Source: Citricoccus alkalitolerans | GTDB lineage: Bacteria > Actinomycetota > Actinomycetes > Actinomycetales > Micrococcaceae | Direction of reading: 5' to 3' | Length of the DNA stretch: 64,000 bases | NCBI RefSeq assembly: GCF_039528175.1 | Contig: NZ_BAAALH010000002.1 | Span: forward strand, 930,001-994,000 | Shown here: piece by piece, positions 8,482 to 16,310 of the stretch | How positions within the stretch are numbered: position 1 is the stretch's first letter | Layout of the letters: each line of letters begins with the position of its first letter | Notes under the pieces: generated by a model | Database searches by the model: none | Told to the model about the DNA's origin: nothing | The model's input: the letters and a program-made list of their open reading frames with translations, nothing else | Program-made: the position numbers and the translations under genes

Positions 8482-9121
8482 GGCCAGGCCTCCGTGGGGT
8501 GGGTTCGGGTCGGTGCGGATCGGTAGTCGCGGTGTCGTGCTGCCGGCCCAAGAGCCCTGAGACGACCAAGGCGAGCAGGCCACCGATGGCCATGACCCAG
8601 GTCCAGAAGGCGTCGGATCGGTACTCGCCGGTCAACAGGAACAGGGCCGGAATGGTGCCCGTCAGATGGGCGACGATCACCGTGAACCAGCCCGTCATCC
8701 GTGTCAGGGAGTCCTTGCGGAGTCCCAACAGGAGGAAGAACATGAACCACAGCACGGCCCAGATGAGCCAGATGGCGCCGAAGACCGGGTCATTGACGGT
8801 GGTGAAATTCAGGTACCCCATCACGATGGCGACGACGGCGACGAACAGGGAGAACCAGCCGAGGCCCTCACCGTCCAGGTTGAAGGTCTGATTCAACGCG
8901 ACATAGAGGTACGTGAAACCGAACAGATAGAGGCCGGAGGCACCAAGCACCACGGCGGTGTCCCCATTGGACTGGAGAATCATCAGAGTGGGGAAGACAA
9001 CCTGCATGACACCGACGAAGTAGTTCATCGGGGCAGCGGCCTTCCCGGAGATCCTGCCCAGGAGCATCAGGCCGTTGATGAACAGCACTGCGCCGACGTA
9101 CAGGAGACCGACACTGCCCAT
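8468..9121 (-). CDS. AmiS/UreI family amide or urea channel
   Basis: A 217-residue inner-membrane protein with about six hydrophobic helices, beginning MGSVGLLYVGAVLFINGLML, the usual start of the AmiS/UreI family. These proteins let short amides or urea cross the membrane. The C-terminal 25 residues are polar (Pro/Arg rich) and extend past the usual end. It is the first gene of the formamidase operon and has AAGGAG before the ATG. Inferred job: entry of formamide for FmdA. Confidence 0.9.
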   Translation of the reverse strand: MGSVGLLYVGAVLFINGLMLLGRISGKAAAPMNYFVGVMQVVFPTLMILQSNGDTAVVLGASGLYLFGFTYLYVALNQTFNLDGEGLGWFSLFVAVVAIVMGYLNFTTVNDPVFGAIWLIWAVLWFMFFLLLGLRKDSLTRMTGWFTVIVAHLTGTIPALFLLTGEYRSDAFWTWVMAIGGLLALVVSGLLGRQHDTATTDPHRPEPTPRRPGRAAV

Positions 9122-9297
9122 GGCAACTCCTTGAGACGTGTCCCGGCGCCCACCGCGAGTTGGGCTGGGGATAGCCGGGTCAATGCAAGATTGGAAGTGG
9201 TGACGGCTAAGGTATCCCGCCTGAGTTGGGCCAACAAGAGCTCATGACCGCCGGCCGGTGCTACCCCGAGGTGGGGCCCTCTGCAACACTGGGCCCC

Positions 9298-10227
9298 ATG
9301 CCCATTCAGCACATTGCCGAAGCCGCCGACTGGGAGCGGGCACTGGACGCCGGCCTCTATGACCGGTCGACCCGTGGTGCCTCCATCGAGAAGGTCGGCT
9401 TCCTTCACGCGAGTGCCGGTCCGCGTCAGGTTGCCCTGGTCCTGGACGCTGTCTATGCCGATGTCTCTGAGCCGCTGGTCCTGCTGACCATGAACGAGGA
9501 GACCCTGCACGGGGCTGGTCTGCGGGTGGTTCTCGAGCCCGGCGTACCCGCGGACCCCAACGGGGAGTGGTTCCCCCACGTGTATGGCGGGCCGATCCCG
9601 GTGGGTGCGGTGGCCGGCGTCGAGCAGATCGATTGGCCCCGGCCGCGGGCCGAGCCGGACCGCGTGGTCACGGCAAGCACCGAGGGTGCGCCTGCGGGCG
9701 TGTCCGCGAGCGAGCGCGCCGGGGTGGACTCCGAGGTGGACTCCGCCGCGAACTCCCTCATCGAGGCACACCTGTCCCGGGCCATCGACCTGGCCGCGTC
9801 CAACGCCGCCACGAACGGGGGCCCCTTCGGCGCGCTCGTGGTGTCTGCGGACGGCCAGGTCTTCCAGGGGACCAACCGGGTGACCGCCACCCATGACCCG
9901 ACGGCCCATGCAGAGATGGAGGCCATCCGGGCAGCCGGGCTCGGGTTGGGGACCTTCGACCTGAGCGGGGCCGTGCTGTACGCGAGCTGCGAGCCGTGTC
10001 CCATGTGCCTGGGTGCTGCCCTGTGGTCACGCATCACCCGGGTAGTGTTCACAGCCGACCGTCATGACGCTGCGGCTGCCGGCTTCGATGACGCCGCGTT
10101 CTACGAGTACTTCGAGTCCCCGTCCCCGGGCCGCAGGGAGGCCATGCCCGTGGTCCACCACCCCACGGACCGCGCTGCCGCGCCCTTCGAGTCGTGGCGG
10201 GCCAACGAGTCCCGCATCGCCTACTGA
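9298..10227 (+). CDS. DUF952 - guanine deaminase fusion protein
   Basis: A 309-residue two-domain protein. Residues 1 to about 115 form a DUF952 domain (FLHAS...NGEWFPHVYGG.IP), a small fold related to ADP-ribosyl-binding or transferase-like proteins. Residues about 150-309 are a cytidine-deaminase-fold guanine deaminase of the B. subtilis GuaD type: NGGPFGALV, the zinc motif HAEMEA (His near 203), PCPMCLGA, and the closing FESWRAN. GuaD turns guanine into xanthine. An Ala/Glu-rich linker joins the halves. The ATG at 9298 is chosen since the DUF952 fold starts there; a weak leaderless -10 (AACACT) ends seven bases before it. Confidence 0.87.
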   Translation: MPIQHIAEAADWERALDAGLYDRSTRGASIEKVGFLHASAGPRQVALVLDAVYADVSEPLVLLTMNEETLHGAGLRVVLEPGVPADPNGEWFPHVYGGPIPVGAVAGVEQIDWPRPRAEPDRVVTASTEGAPAGVSASERAGVDSEVDSAANSLIEAHLSRAIDLAASNAATNGGPFGALVVSADGQVFQGTNRVTATHDPTAHAEMEAIRAAGLGLGTFDLSGAVLYASCEPCPMCLGAALWSRITRVVFTADRHDAAAAGFDDAAFYEYFESPSPGRREAMPVVHHPTDRAAAPFESWRANESRIAY

Positions 10228-10280
10228 TCCACCCGGAATACCGCGCGCACCCGTATGCACCCGAACGCCGCTCTGAGCTA

Positions 10281-10341
10281 GTCAGTTGGGGAAATTGGTG
10301 GCCAAAAGCGGACCGGGATCCCACCACATCCCCCAACTGAC
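10281..10341. repeat. Inverted repeat with GTCAGTTGGGG arms
   Basis: GTCAGTTGGGG (10281-10291) pairs with CCCCAACTGAC (10331-10341), and the inner flanks pair partly (7 of 10). A third related copy, CCCCCAACTGCC, lies at 10394-10405. It sits downstream of the deaminase gene and does not share the CGCT arms of the other palindromes. Confidence 0.6.
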
Positions 10342-10427
10342 GGCCGGCCGGCAGCCGGGCCACGAGGGTAGGGGTTGCCACTGGCTCCGCAGACCCCCAA
10401 CTGCCAGGTCGCCAGCACCACAGGGAA

Positions 10428-10468
10428 AGCCCGACGTCGGCACCCAGGGTGGGCGCCGACGTCGGGCT
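10428..10468. terminator. Strong hairpin between the deaminase gene and purL
   Basis: AGCCCGACGTCGGC and its exact complement (14 bp) are separated by 13 bases, 20 bases beyond the purL stop. It lies between convergent genes and probably ends the purSQL transcript. No T-run follows on either strand. Confidence 0.65.
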
Positions 10469-10487
10469 GGTGTTCTGGCAGGTCAGG

Positions 10488-12824
10488 TCAGCCGAAGTAC
10501 TTCGGCAGGGTGCCGGCCCAGGCGGCGCGCAGTTCCTCGATCGGCAGGGCGAACTGGTCCTGCACCTCGAGGGAGCCGGAGGCAACGTCCACCACGCCGA
10601 TGCGGGCCACGGGGAAGCGGCGGGCCGTGGTCATGTCCTTGAACCGGACCTCTTCGGTGCGGGGCACCGCGACAACACACCGAGCCTGCGACTCCGAGAA
10701 CAGCGCGGTGAAGGCGTCCACGCCGTCGCGGCGCTGGATCTCGTCGAGGGAGACCCGCGCGCCGACGCCGAAGCGCAGCACCATCTCGGACAGCGCGGCG
10801 GCGAGCCCACCCTCGGAGAGGTCGTGGGCAGCGTCGATCATGCCGTCCCGCGAGGCGTTGATGAGCAGGTCGCCGAGCAGCTTCTCCGCGGCCAGGTCCA
10901 CCTGCGGCGGCGTGCCGCCCAGGTGTCCGCGCAGGTTCGCGAACTCGGAGCCGTCGAGCTCGTCCCGGGTCACGCCCATGAGATAGACGGCCTGGCCGTC
11001 CGCCTCCGCGTGGAAGCCGGACGGGGTGCGGCGGCCCACATCGTCGAACTTGCCGAGCGTGGCGACCACGGGGGTCGGGTGGATCGGGTTGGCGCCCGTC
11101 TGGTTGTACAGGGAGACGTTGCCGCCGGTCACGGGGATGCCGAGCTCGAGGCAGGCGTCCGAGAGTCCTCGGATGCCCTCCGCGAGCTGCCACATGACCT
11201 CCGGGTCCTCGGGGGAGCCGTAGTTCAGGCAGTCGGAGACGGCCATCGGGATGGCGCCGGAGGTGGCGACGTTCCGGTAGGACTCCGCCAAAGCGAGCTG
11301 CGCGCCGGCGTAGGGATCCAGGAAGGCGTAGCGGCCGTTGGCATCGGTGGCCACGGCCACGCCCAACCCGGTCTCCTCGTCCACGCGGATCACACCGGCG
11401 TCATCCGGGGCCGCCAGGGCGGTGTTGCCGCCCACGTAGCGGTCATACTGGCTGGTGATCCAGGACTTGTCACACATGTTCGGACTGGCCATCAGCTCCA
11501 GGACCGAGGCGCGGAGTGCCTCGCCTGACGCCGGCAGGTCGGCTCCCGCTGCTGAGTCGCGGAAGCGGTCGGCCTCCAGGGCGTCCTGTCCGGCCGGGCG
11601 GTGGTACGGGCGGTCGTAGACGGGGCCGTCATGGGCCACCGTCTTCGGGTCCACGTCCACGATGGTCTCGCCATCCCACGTGATGATGAGGCGGTTGGTG
11701 TCCGTGACCTCGCCGAGCCAGGAGTACTCGACTCCCCACGTGGCCATGACGGCCTCGAAGGCCTCCACGTTCTCCGGGTTCACCACGGCCATCATGCGTT
11801 CCTGGGACTCGGACATGAGGATCTCGCCCGGGGTGAGGGTGGGGTCCCGGAGCAGCACATCGGTCAGCTCGACCTGCATGCCACCCTCGCCGTTGGAGGC
11901 GAGCTCGGAGGTGGCGCAGGAGATCCCGGCGGCACCGAGGTCCTGGATGCCCTCCACCAGGGAGGACTTGAACAGTTCGAGGCAGCACTCGATGAGCACC
12001 TTCTCGGCGAACGGGTCACCCACCTGCACCGCGGGACGCTTGGAGGGCTTGGTGTCGTCGAAGGACTCGGAGGCCAGCACGGAGGCTCCGCCGATCCCGT
12101 CCCCACCGGTGCGGGCGCCGAACAGGACGATCTTGTTGCCCACGCCGGAGGCGTTGGCCAGGCGCAGATCCTCGTGGCGGAGCACGCCCACCGCGAGGGC
12201 GTTGACGAGCGGGTTGCCCTGGTAGATCGGGTCGAACACGGTCTCGCCGCCGATGTTCGGCAGGCCCAGGGAGTTGCCGTAACCGCCGATCCCGGCGACC
12301 ACGCCGTGCACCACGCGCTGCGAGTCCTCATGGTCGATGGCCCCGAAGCGCAGCGGGTCCATGACGGCCACCGGGCGGGCGCCCATGGAGATGATGTCCC
12401 GGACGATGCCCCCGATGCCGGTGGCCGCGCCCTGGTAGGGCTCCACGAAGGACGGGGAGTTGTGGGACTCGATCTTGAAGGTCACGGCCCAGCCGTCACC
12501 CAGGTTGGTCACGCCGGCGTTCTCGCCGATGCCGACCATCAGGTCCTTCTTCATGTCCTCGGTGAGCTTGTCCCCGAACTGGCGCAGGTGCACCTTGGTG
12601 GACTTGTAGGAGCAGTGCTCGGACCACATGACGGAGTACATGGCCAGCTCGGCGGCGGTGGGCCGGCGGCCGAGGATCTTCACGACCTCGTCGAACTCGT
12701 TCTGCTTCAGCCCGAGCTCGGCCCAGGGCAGCTCGGTGTCCGGGGTGGTGGCGGCATGCTCCACCGTGTCGATGTTGAACTGCCGGGCGTCTGCCGACGA
12801 GGTGTTCTGGGTACCAGTGGTCAC
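10488..12824 (-). CDS. purL: Phosphoribosylformylglycinamidine synthase subunit PurL
   Basis: A 778-residue small-type PurL, the ATP-dependent synthetase subunit that turns FGAR into FGAM in purine synthesis using ammonia supplied by PurQ. Visible family marks are YSVMWSEHCSYKSTK near the N-terminus, the FKIESHNSPS metal and ATP region, and the GGIVRDI and GGDGIGGAS segments. Length fits the PurS-dependent form (about 720-780), not the 1,300-residue fused form. It overlaps purQ by four bases (ATGA). A strong hairpin follows the stop. Confidence 0.97.
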   Translation of the reverse strand: MTTGTQNTSSADARQFNIDTVEHAATTPDTELPWAELGLKQNEFDEVVKILGRRPTAAELAMYSVMWSEHCSYKSTKVHLRQFGDKLTEDMKKDLMVGIGENAGVTNLGDGWAVTFKIESHNSPSFVEPYQGAATGIGGIVRDIISMGARPVAVMDPLRFGAIDHEDSQRVVHGVVAGIGGYGNSLGLPNIGGETVFDPIYQGNPLVNALAVGVLRHEDLRLANASGVGNKIVLFGARTGGDGIGGASVLASESFDDTKPSKRPAVQVGDPFAEKVLIECCLELFKSSLVEGIQDLGAAGISCATSELASNGEGGMQVELTDVLLRDPTLTPGEILMSESQERMMAVVNPENVEAFEAVMATWGVEYSWLGEVTDTNRLIITWDGETIVDVDPKTVAHDGPVYDRPYHRPAGQDALEADRFRDSAAGADLPASGEALRASVLELMASPNMCDKSWITSQYDRYVGGNTALAAPDDAGVIRVDEETGLGVAVATDANGRYAFLDPYAGAQLALAESYRNVATSGAIPMAVSDCLNYGSPEDPEVMWQLAEGIRGLSDACLELGIPVTGGNVSLYNQTGANPIHPTPVVATLGKFDDVGRRTPSGFHAEADGQAVYLMGVTRDELDGSEFANLRGHLGGTPPQVDLAAEKLLGDLLINASRDGMIDAAHDLSEGGLAAALSEMVLRFGVGARVSLDEIQRRDGVDAFTALFSESQARCVVAVPRTEEVRFKDMTTARRFPVARIGVVDVASGSLEVQDQFALPIEELRAAWAGTLPKYFG

Positions 12825-13648
12825 TGGGCGCCTCCTGCGATCGATGCCACCACGGACGTGAAGATGCCGAGCCCGTCCGTGCCCAGGCGCATGCCTGCGG
12901 CGGAGTCCGGGCCGAAGCCGGGCTCCACGGCGTGCTCCGGGTGCGGCATGAGGCCCACCACATTGCCGGCGGCGTTGGTGATGCCGGCGATGTCCCGGCG
13001 GGAGCCGTTGGGATTGCCACCGACGTAGCGGAAGGCCACCAGGCCCTCGCCCTCGAGGCGGTCCAGGGTCTTCTCGTCGGCCACGTACTGGCCGTCCTGG
13101 TTCTTCAGCGGCACGGTGATCTCCTCACCTGCGGTGAACTCCCGGGTCCAGGCGGTCGCGTTGTTCTCCACGCGCAGCACCTGGTCCTGGCAGAGGAACT
13201 TCAGGTTCTCGTTCTTGATCATCGAGCCCGGCAGCAGGTGGGACTCGGTGAGGATCTGGAAGCCGTTGCAGATGCCGAGGACGGGCAGGCCCGCAGCCGA
13301 ACCCTTCCGGGTGCCTGAGCCGGCGTCGTTCCCTGCTCCGCCGGCGGCGGAGATGATGGCGTCCATCAGGGGCGCGAAGCGGGCGATGGCCCCTGCGCGC
13401 AGGTAGTCGCCGTAAGAGAAGCCGCCGGGGATGATCACGGCGTCAAGGGAGGAGAGGGCCGCGGCACCCTCGGGTTCGGCGTGCCACAGGGACACGGCCT
13501 CGCCACCGGCCAGGCGTACGGCGCGGGCGGCATCCCGGTCATCCAGGGTGCCGGGGAAGGTCACCACGCCGATGCGCGCACCGGTGAGGAGGGGCCCGGC
13601 CGTGGAGTAGTCACCGATGAGCGGCAGCTCGGTGTTCTGCGCGGTCAT
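12821..13648 (-). CDS. purQ: Phosphoribosylformylglycinamidine synthase glutaminase subunit PurQ
   Basis: A 275-residue class I glutamine amidotransferase that frees ammonia for PurL. The nucleophile Cys lies in LGICNGFQIL and the His/Glu pair in MPHPEHA. The protein is about 45 residues longer than common PurQ, partly because of a Gly/Ser-rich insert (GGAGNDAGSGTRKGSAAG) just before the catalytic strand and partly because of the extended N-terminus. The start shares one base with the purS stop (TGATG). Confidence 0.96.
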   Translation of the reverse strand: MTAQNTELPLIGDYSTAGPLLTGARIGVVTFPGTLDDRDAARAVRLAGGEAVSLWHAEPEGAAALSSLDAVIIPGGFSYGDYLRAGAIARFAPLMDAIISAAGGAGNDAGSGTRKGSAAGLPVLGICNGFQILTESHLLPGSMIKNENLKFLCQDQVLRVENNATAWTREFTAGEEITVPLKNQDGQYVADEKTLDRLEGEGLVAFRYVGGNPNGSRRDIAGITNAAGNVVGLMPHPEHAVEPGFGPDSAAGMRLGTDGLGIFTSVVASIAGGAQ

Positions 13649-13926
13649 CAGGCGCTCTGGCTCTCGTTCTGGGCCGACTCGGTCAGCACGGCGACGTTGA
13701 CCACGTCCTCGATGACCGGGTTGGACAACAGCTCTTCGGCGGCCTTGCGGGCCTGCGCCAGGACGTCTTGGGTGACCTCGCCGTCCACGGTCAGTTCGAA
13801 GCGGCGGCCTTGGCGGACTGACGCGAATCCGGTGAAACCGAGGCGGGGCAGAGCCCCGGCGATGGCCTTGCCCTGCGGGTCAAGGATCTCGGGCTTGGGC
13901 ATGACGTCGACGACGATGGTGGGCAT
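13648..13926 (-). CDS. purS: Phosphoribosylformylglycinamidine synthase subunit PurS
   Basis: A 92-residue PurS, the small bridging subunit of the PurSQL complex. It starts PTIVVDVMPKPEILDPQGKA and shows the family strand pattern ending in ELLSNPVIED. It is the first gene of a tightly coupled purS-purQ-purL operon, with GGGAG before the ATG. Confidence 0.95.
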   Translation of the reverse strand: MPTIVVDVMPKPEILDPQGKAIAGALPRLGFTGFASVRQGRRFELTVDGEVTQDVLAQARKAAEELLSNPVIEDVVNVAVLTESAQNESQSA

Positions 13927-13994
13927 GGAGGACTCCCGGTGGTATGCGTGAGGGCTTGACCCAGTCTAGCCGTGACCGGCCGGCCCGATCGGCC

Positions 13995-14000
13995 TACGCT
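13995..14000 (+). promoter_or_regulatory. Leaderless -10 box (TACGCT) of the YchJ gene
   Basis: TACGCT, six bases (GAAACG), then the ATG at 14007. Confidence 0.55.
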
Positions 14001-14006
14001 GAAACG

Positions 14007-14495
14007 ATGAACACGTCCGAGAACCCGCCTGCGGGAGACGCCCCCGGCCAAGCCCTGGCAGCGCGCCGGTGCCCCTGTGGCGGAGGTGATGTCTACGGTG
14101 CCTGTTGCGGTCGCCTGCACGGGAGGTTCGCGGCGGACGGCACCCTGGCCGCGCCCACCGCCGAGGCCCTGATGCGCTCGCGGTACTCGGCATTCGCCCT
14201 CGCGGCCACGGGAGACCTGGTGCAGGCGGAGGAGTACCTGTTGGCGACGTGGGCGCCCGAGACGCGGCCGGCGCAGCTGGCCCTGGACGGGCCCGCGGAC
14301 GAATCGGGCGACGACGTCCACTGGCTGCGCCTGGACGTCGAGTCCATGTCCGGCGGCGGCCCCTTCGACGACGCCGGCACGGTCACCTTCACCGCCCACT
14401 TCCGGACTCCGGCAGGCCGGCACACCCAGCACGAGACCTCGCGTTTCGTGCGCCGCCAGGGCATCTGGCTCTACCGAGACGGCGAGGTCAGGTGA
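14007..14495 (+). CDS. YchJ family (UPF0225) SEC-C-type protein
   Basis: A 162-residue YchJ-like protein. The cysteine cluster CPCGGGDVYGACCG near the N-terminus is a SEC-C-like zinc-binding motif, followed by the family hallmark EALMRSRYSAFALA and an NTF2-like domain ending WLYRDGEVR. The frame is open from 13944, but the ATG at 14007 has the leaderless -10 and the conserved part starts after it. Function is not established. A palindrome starts three bases after its stop. Confidence 0.88.
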   Translation: MNTSENPPAGDAPGQALAARRCPCGGGDVYGACCGRLHGRFAADGTLAAPTAEALMRSRYSAFALAATGDLVQAEEYLLATWAPETRPAQLALDGPADESGDDVHWLRLDVESMSGGGPFDDAGTVTFTAHFRTPAGRHTQHETSRFVRRQGIWLYRDGEVR

Positions 14496-14497
14496 CG

Positions 14498-14561
14498 CGC
14501 TTTGCGGGCAATAGTGATGAGTTCGCTCCGGCGCGAACCCATCACTATTGCCCGCACAGCG
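14498..14561. repeat. Intergenic palindrome C (CGCTTTGCGGGCA family)
   Basis: Outer arm CGCTTTGCGGGCAATAGTG pairs with its near complement ending at 14561, with one T/C mismatch; the inner stem GTTCGC/GCGAAC differs from the other copies but is still complementary. It sits between the convergent YchJ and citrate-carrier genes, three bases after one stop and seven before the other, so bidirectional termination is plausible. Confidence 0.82.
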
Positions 14562-14568
14562 GAGAGGG

Positions 14569-16095
14569 TCAGTTGTAGATGCCGATGACCCCGAAGAGGA
14601 CGCCCGAGGCCAGCATGACCAGGGAGACGACGCAGGCGCGCCACAGCACCTTCCTGTGGTGGTCGCCCAGATCCACCTTGGCCATGGAGACCAGGAGCAG
14701 GATCGCCGGAACAAGGGGGGACTGCATGTGCACGGGCTGGCCGGTGACGGAGGCCCGGGCCATGTCCACTGCGGGGATGCCGTAGTGGGCGCCGGTCTCG
14801 GCCAGCACGGGCAGGATGCCGAAGTAGAAGGCGTCGTTGCTCATGAAGAACGTGGCCGGGATGGAGATGATGCCGGTGAGCACCGCGAGGATCGGGCCCA
14901 TCGAGTCCGGGATCACGTCCACCAGCCACTGGGACATCGCCTCCACCATGCCGGTGCCGGTCAGCACGCCGGTCAGCACGGCGGCCGCGAACACCATGGA
15001 GACGACAGCGACGATGGACGAGGAGTGATTGCCGAGGACCTCGGCCTGCTTCTTGACGTTCGGGAAGTTCACCAGCAGGGCGATCGCGGTGCCGATCATG
15101 AACAGGTAGGCCAGCGGCAGGATGTCCGCCACGAGCAGCACCATGATGACCGCGGTCAGCACGAGGTTGAACACGAACAGTTTCGGCCGCAGGGTGTCCC
15201 GGTTCGGGTCCAGCGCGGTATCGGACATGTCCGGACCCGCAGGGGTAACGGCATCCTCGGTGCGCTCCATCAGCGCGACGCCGGCTCCCCCACCGGACGT
15301 GCCCCCGGTCCCGGAGGGCACGGGCGCGCCCGAGCGGCGCCCGCGGCGGCCGGCACCGCCTGCAGGCTCGCCGGCGCCGCCGGTGGAGGTGACCTGGCCG
15401 CCGGAGGTGACCTGGCCGCGGGAGGCGGCCGAGGCGGCGTCGAACCTCTGCTCGGGATGGCCCCAACGGGCCGGGTCCTCACGGCGCAGGCGGCGGCGCT
15501 CGGCCAGGCCCAGGAACCACGCGAAGGTGAAGACCACCGCGAGGCCCACGATCATCGAGGGGATCATCGGGACGAAGATGTCCGCGGCGTCCACGTTCAG
15601 GGCGGCGGCGGCGCGCACGGTCGGGCCGCCCCACGGGACGATGTTCAGGGTGCCGTTGGTCAGGCCGGCCACACAGGTCAGCACCACGGGGCTCAGGCCC
15701 AGGCGGTGGTAGACGGGCAGCAAGGCCGCGGTGACCACGATGAAGGTGGTGGACCCGTCCCCGTCGAGTGAGATGACGGCGGTCAGCAGGGCGATGCCCA
15801 TGACCACCTTGGCCGGGTCATGGCCGACCACCCGGACGATCCAGTTGACCAGCTTGTCGAAGAGGCCGACGTCGATCATGATGCCGAAATAGGCGATGGC
15901 GAACATCAGCAGCGCGGCGGTGGGGGCCATCTGGCCGACGGCCTCGAGGATCATGTCCCCCAGGCCGAGCCCGGCGCCGGTGAACAGGCCGAAGATCGTG
16001 GGGACGAGGATCAGTGCCAACAAGGGCGTCATCCGCTTCGTCATGATGAGGGCCATGAAGGTGGCCACCATCGCGAAGCCCAGCGGGACGAGCAT
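14569..16095 (-). CDS. CitMHS family citrate-metal:H+ symporter
   Basis: A 508-residue inner-membrane carrier with about twelve hydrophobic helices. The start MLVPLGFAMVATFMALIMTK and the strings LDGDGSTTFIV and MSNDAFYFG are hallmarks of the CitMHS family, which imports citrate complexed with Mg2+ or Ca2+. The ATG at 16095 has AGGAG at good spacing. Midway there is a hydrophilic Gly/Ala/Arg-rich loop of about 80 residues (roughly 15230-15470) carrying an 18-base tandem repeat, larger than in most homologues. It is divergent from the CitA/CitB genes, which should control it. Confidence 0.93.
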   Translation of the reverse strand: MLVPLGFAMVATFMALIMTKRMTPLLALILVPTIFGLFTGAGLGLGDMILEAVGQMAPTAALLMFAIAYFGIMIDVGLFDKLVNWIVRVVGHDPAKVVMGIALLTAVISLDGDGSTTFIVVTAALLPVYHRLGLSPVVLTCVAGLTNGTLNIVPWGGPTVRAAAALNVDAADIFVPMIPSMIVGLAVVFTFAWFLGLAERRRLRREDPARWGHPEQRFDAASAASRGQVTSGGQVTSTGGAGEPAGGAGRRGRRSGAPVPSGTGGTSGGGAGVALMERTEDAVTPAGPDMSDTALDPNRDTLRPKLFVFNLVLTAVIMVLLVADILPLAYLFMIGTAIALLVNFPNVKKQAEVLGNHSSSIVAVVSMVFAAAVLTGVLTGTGMVEAMSQWLVDVIPDSMGPILAVLTGIISIPATFFMSNDAFYFGILPVLAETGAHYGIPAVDMARASVTGQPVHMQSPLVPAILLLVSMAKVDLGDHHRKVLWRACVVSLVMLASGVLFGVIGIYN

Positions 16096-16171
16096 GGGTT
16101 CTCCTGGTTCGAGAGGTGTGCCGGCTTTCACCGGGGCGTGTGACGGAGGCCACGAGGGTCCGCAGATTGCA

Positions 16172-16187
16172 GTCACCCTACGGTGAC
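16172..16187. promoter_or_regulatory. GTCACC-N4-GGTGAC inverted repeat between citrate carrier and citA
   Basis: A perfect 6-bp inverted repeat in the 215-base divergent spacer. It is a candidate operator for the CitB regulator, but only position and symmetry support this. Confidence 0.35.
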
Positions 16188-16297
16188 CCGGACCACGGAA
16201 AGCGGTTGTGCTCGCAAGTGGGCGAAGAACCCGTTCGGCGCATTGTGTGCGTTGTGCTCACCGCGGTCCGTCGCGACTGCCGGGAGCCGCCTGACCC

Positions 16298-16303
16298 TAG
16301 ACT
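16298..16303 (+). promoter_or_regulatory. Leaderless -10 box (TAGACT) of citA
   Basis: TAGACT, seven bases, then the ATG at 16311, without a ribosome-binding site. Confidence 0.5.
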
Positions 16304-16310
16304 GTCGGGC

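Noticed and set aside
9157..9231. GAGTTGGGC repeated at 9157 and 9223 between amiS-type and deaminase genes
   Set aside because: Only nine bases long, direct orientation, 66 bases apart; chance in GC-rich DNA cannot be excluded.
10281..10341. Possible fifth member of the TGCGGGCA palindrome family
   Set aside because: Arms are GTCAGTTGGGG and share no sequence with that family; kept as a separate inverted repeat.
10449..13028. Long plus-strand frames (359 and 475 codons) opposite purL
   Set aside because: His/Gly/Val-rich shadows of the purSQL genes; codon positions favour the minus strand.
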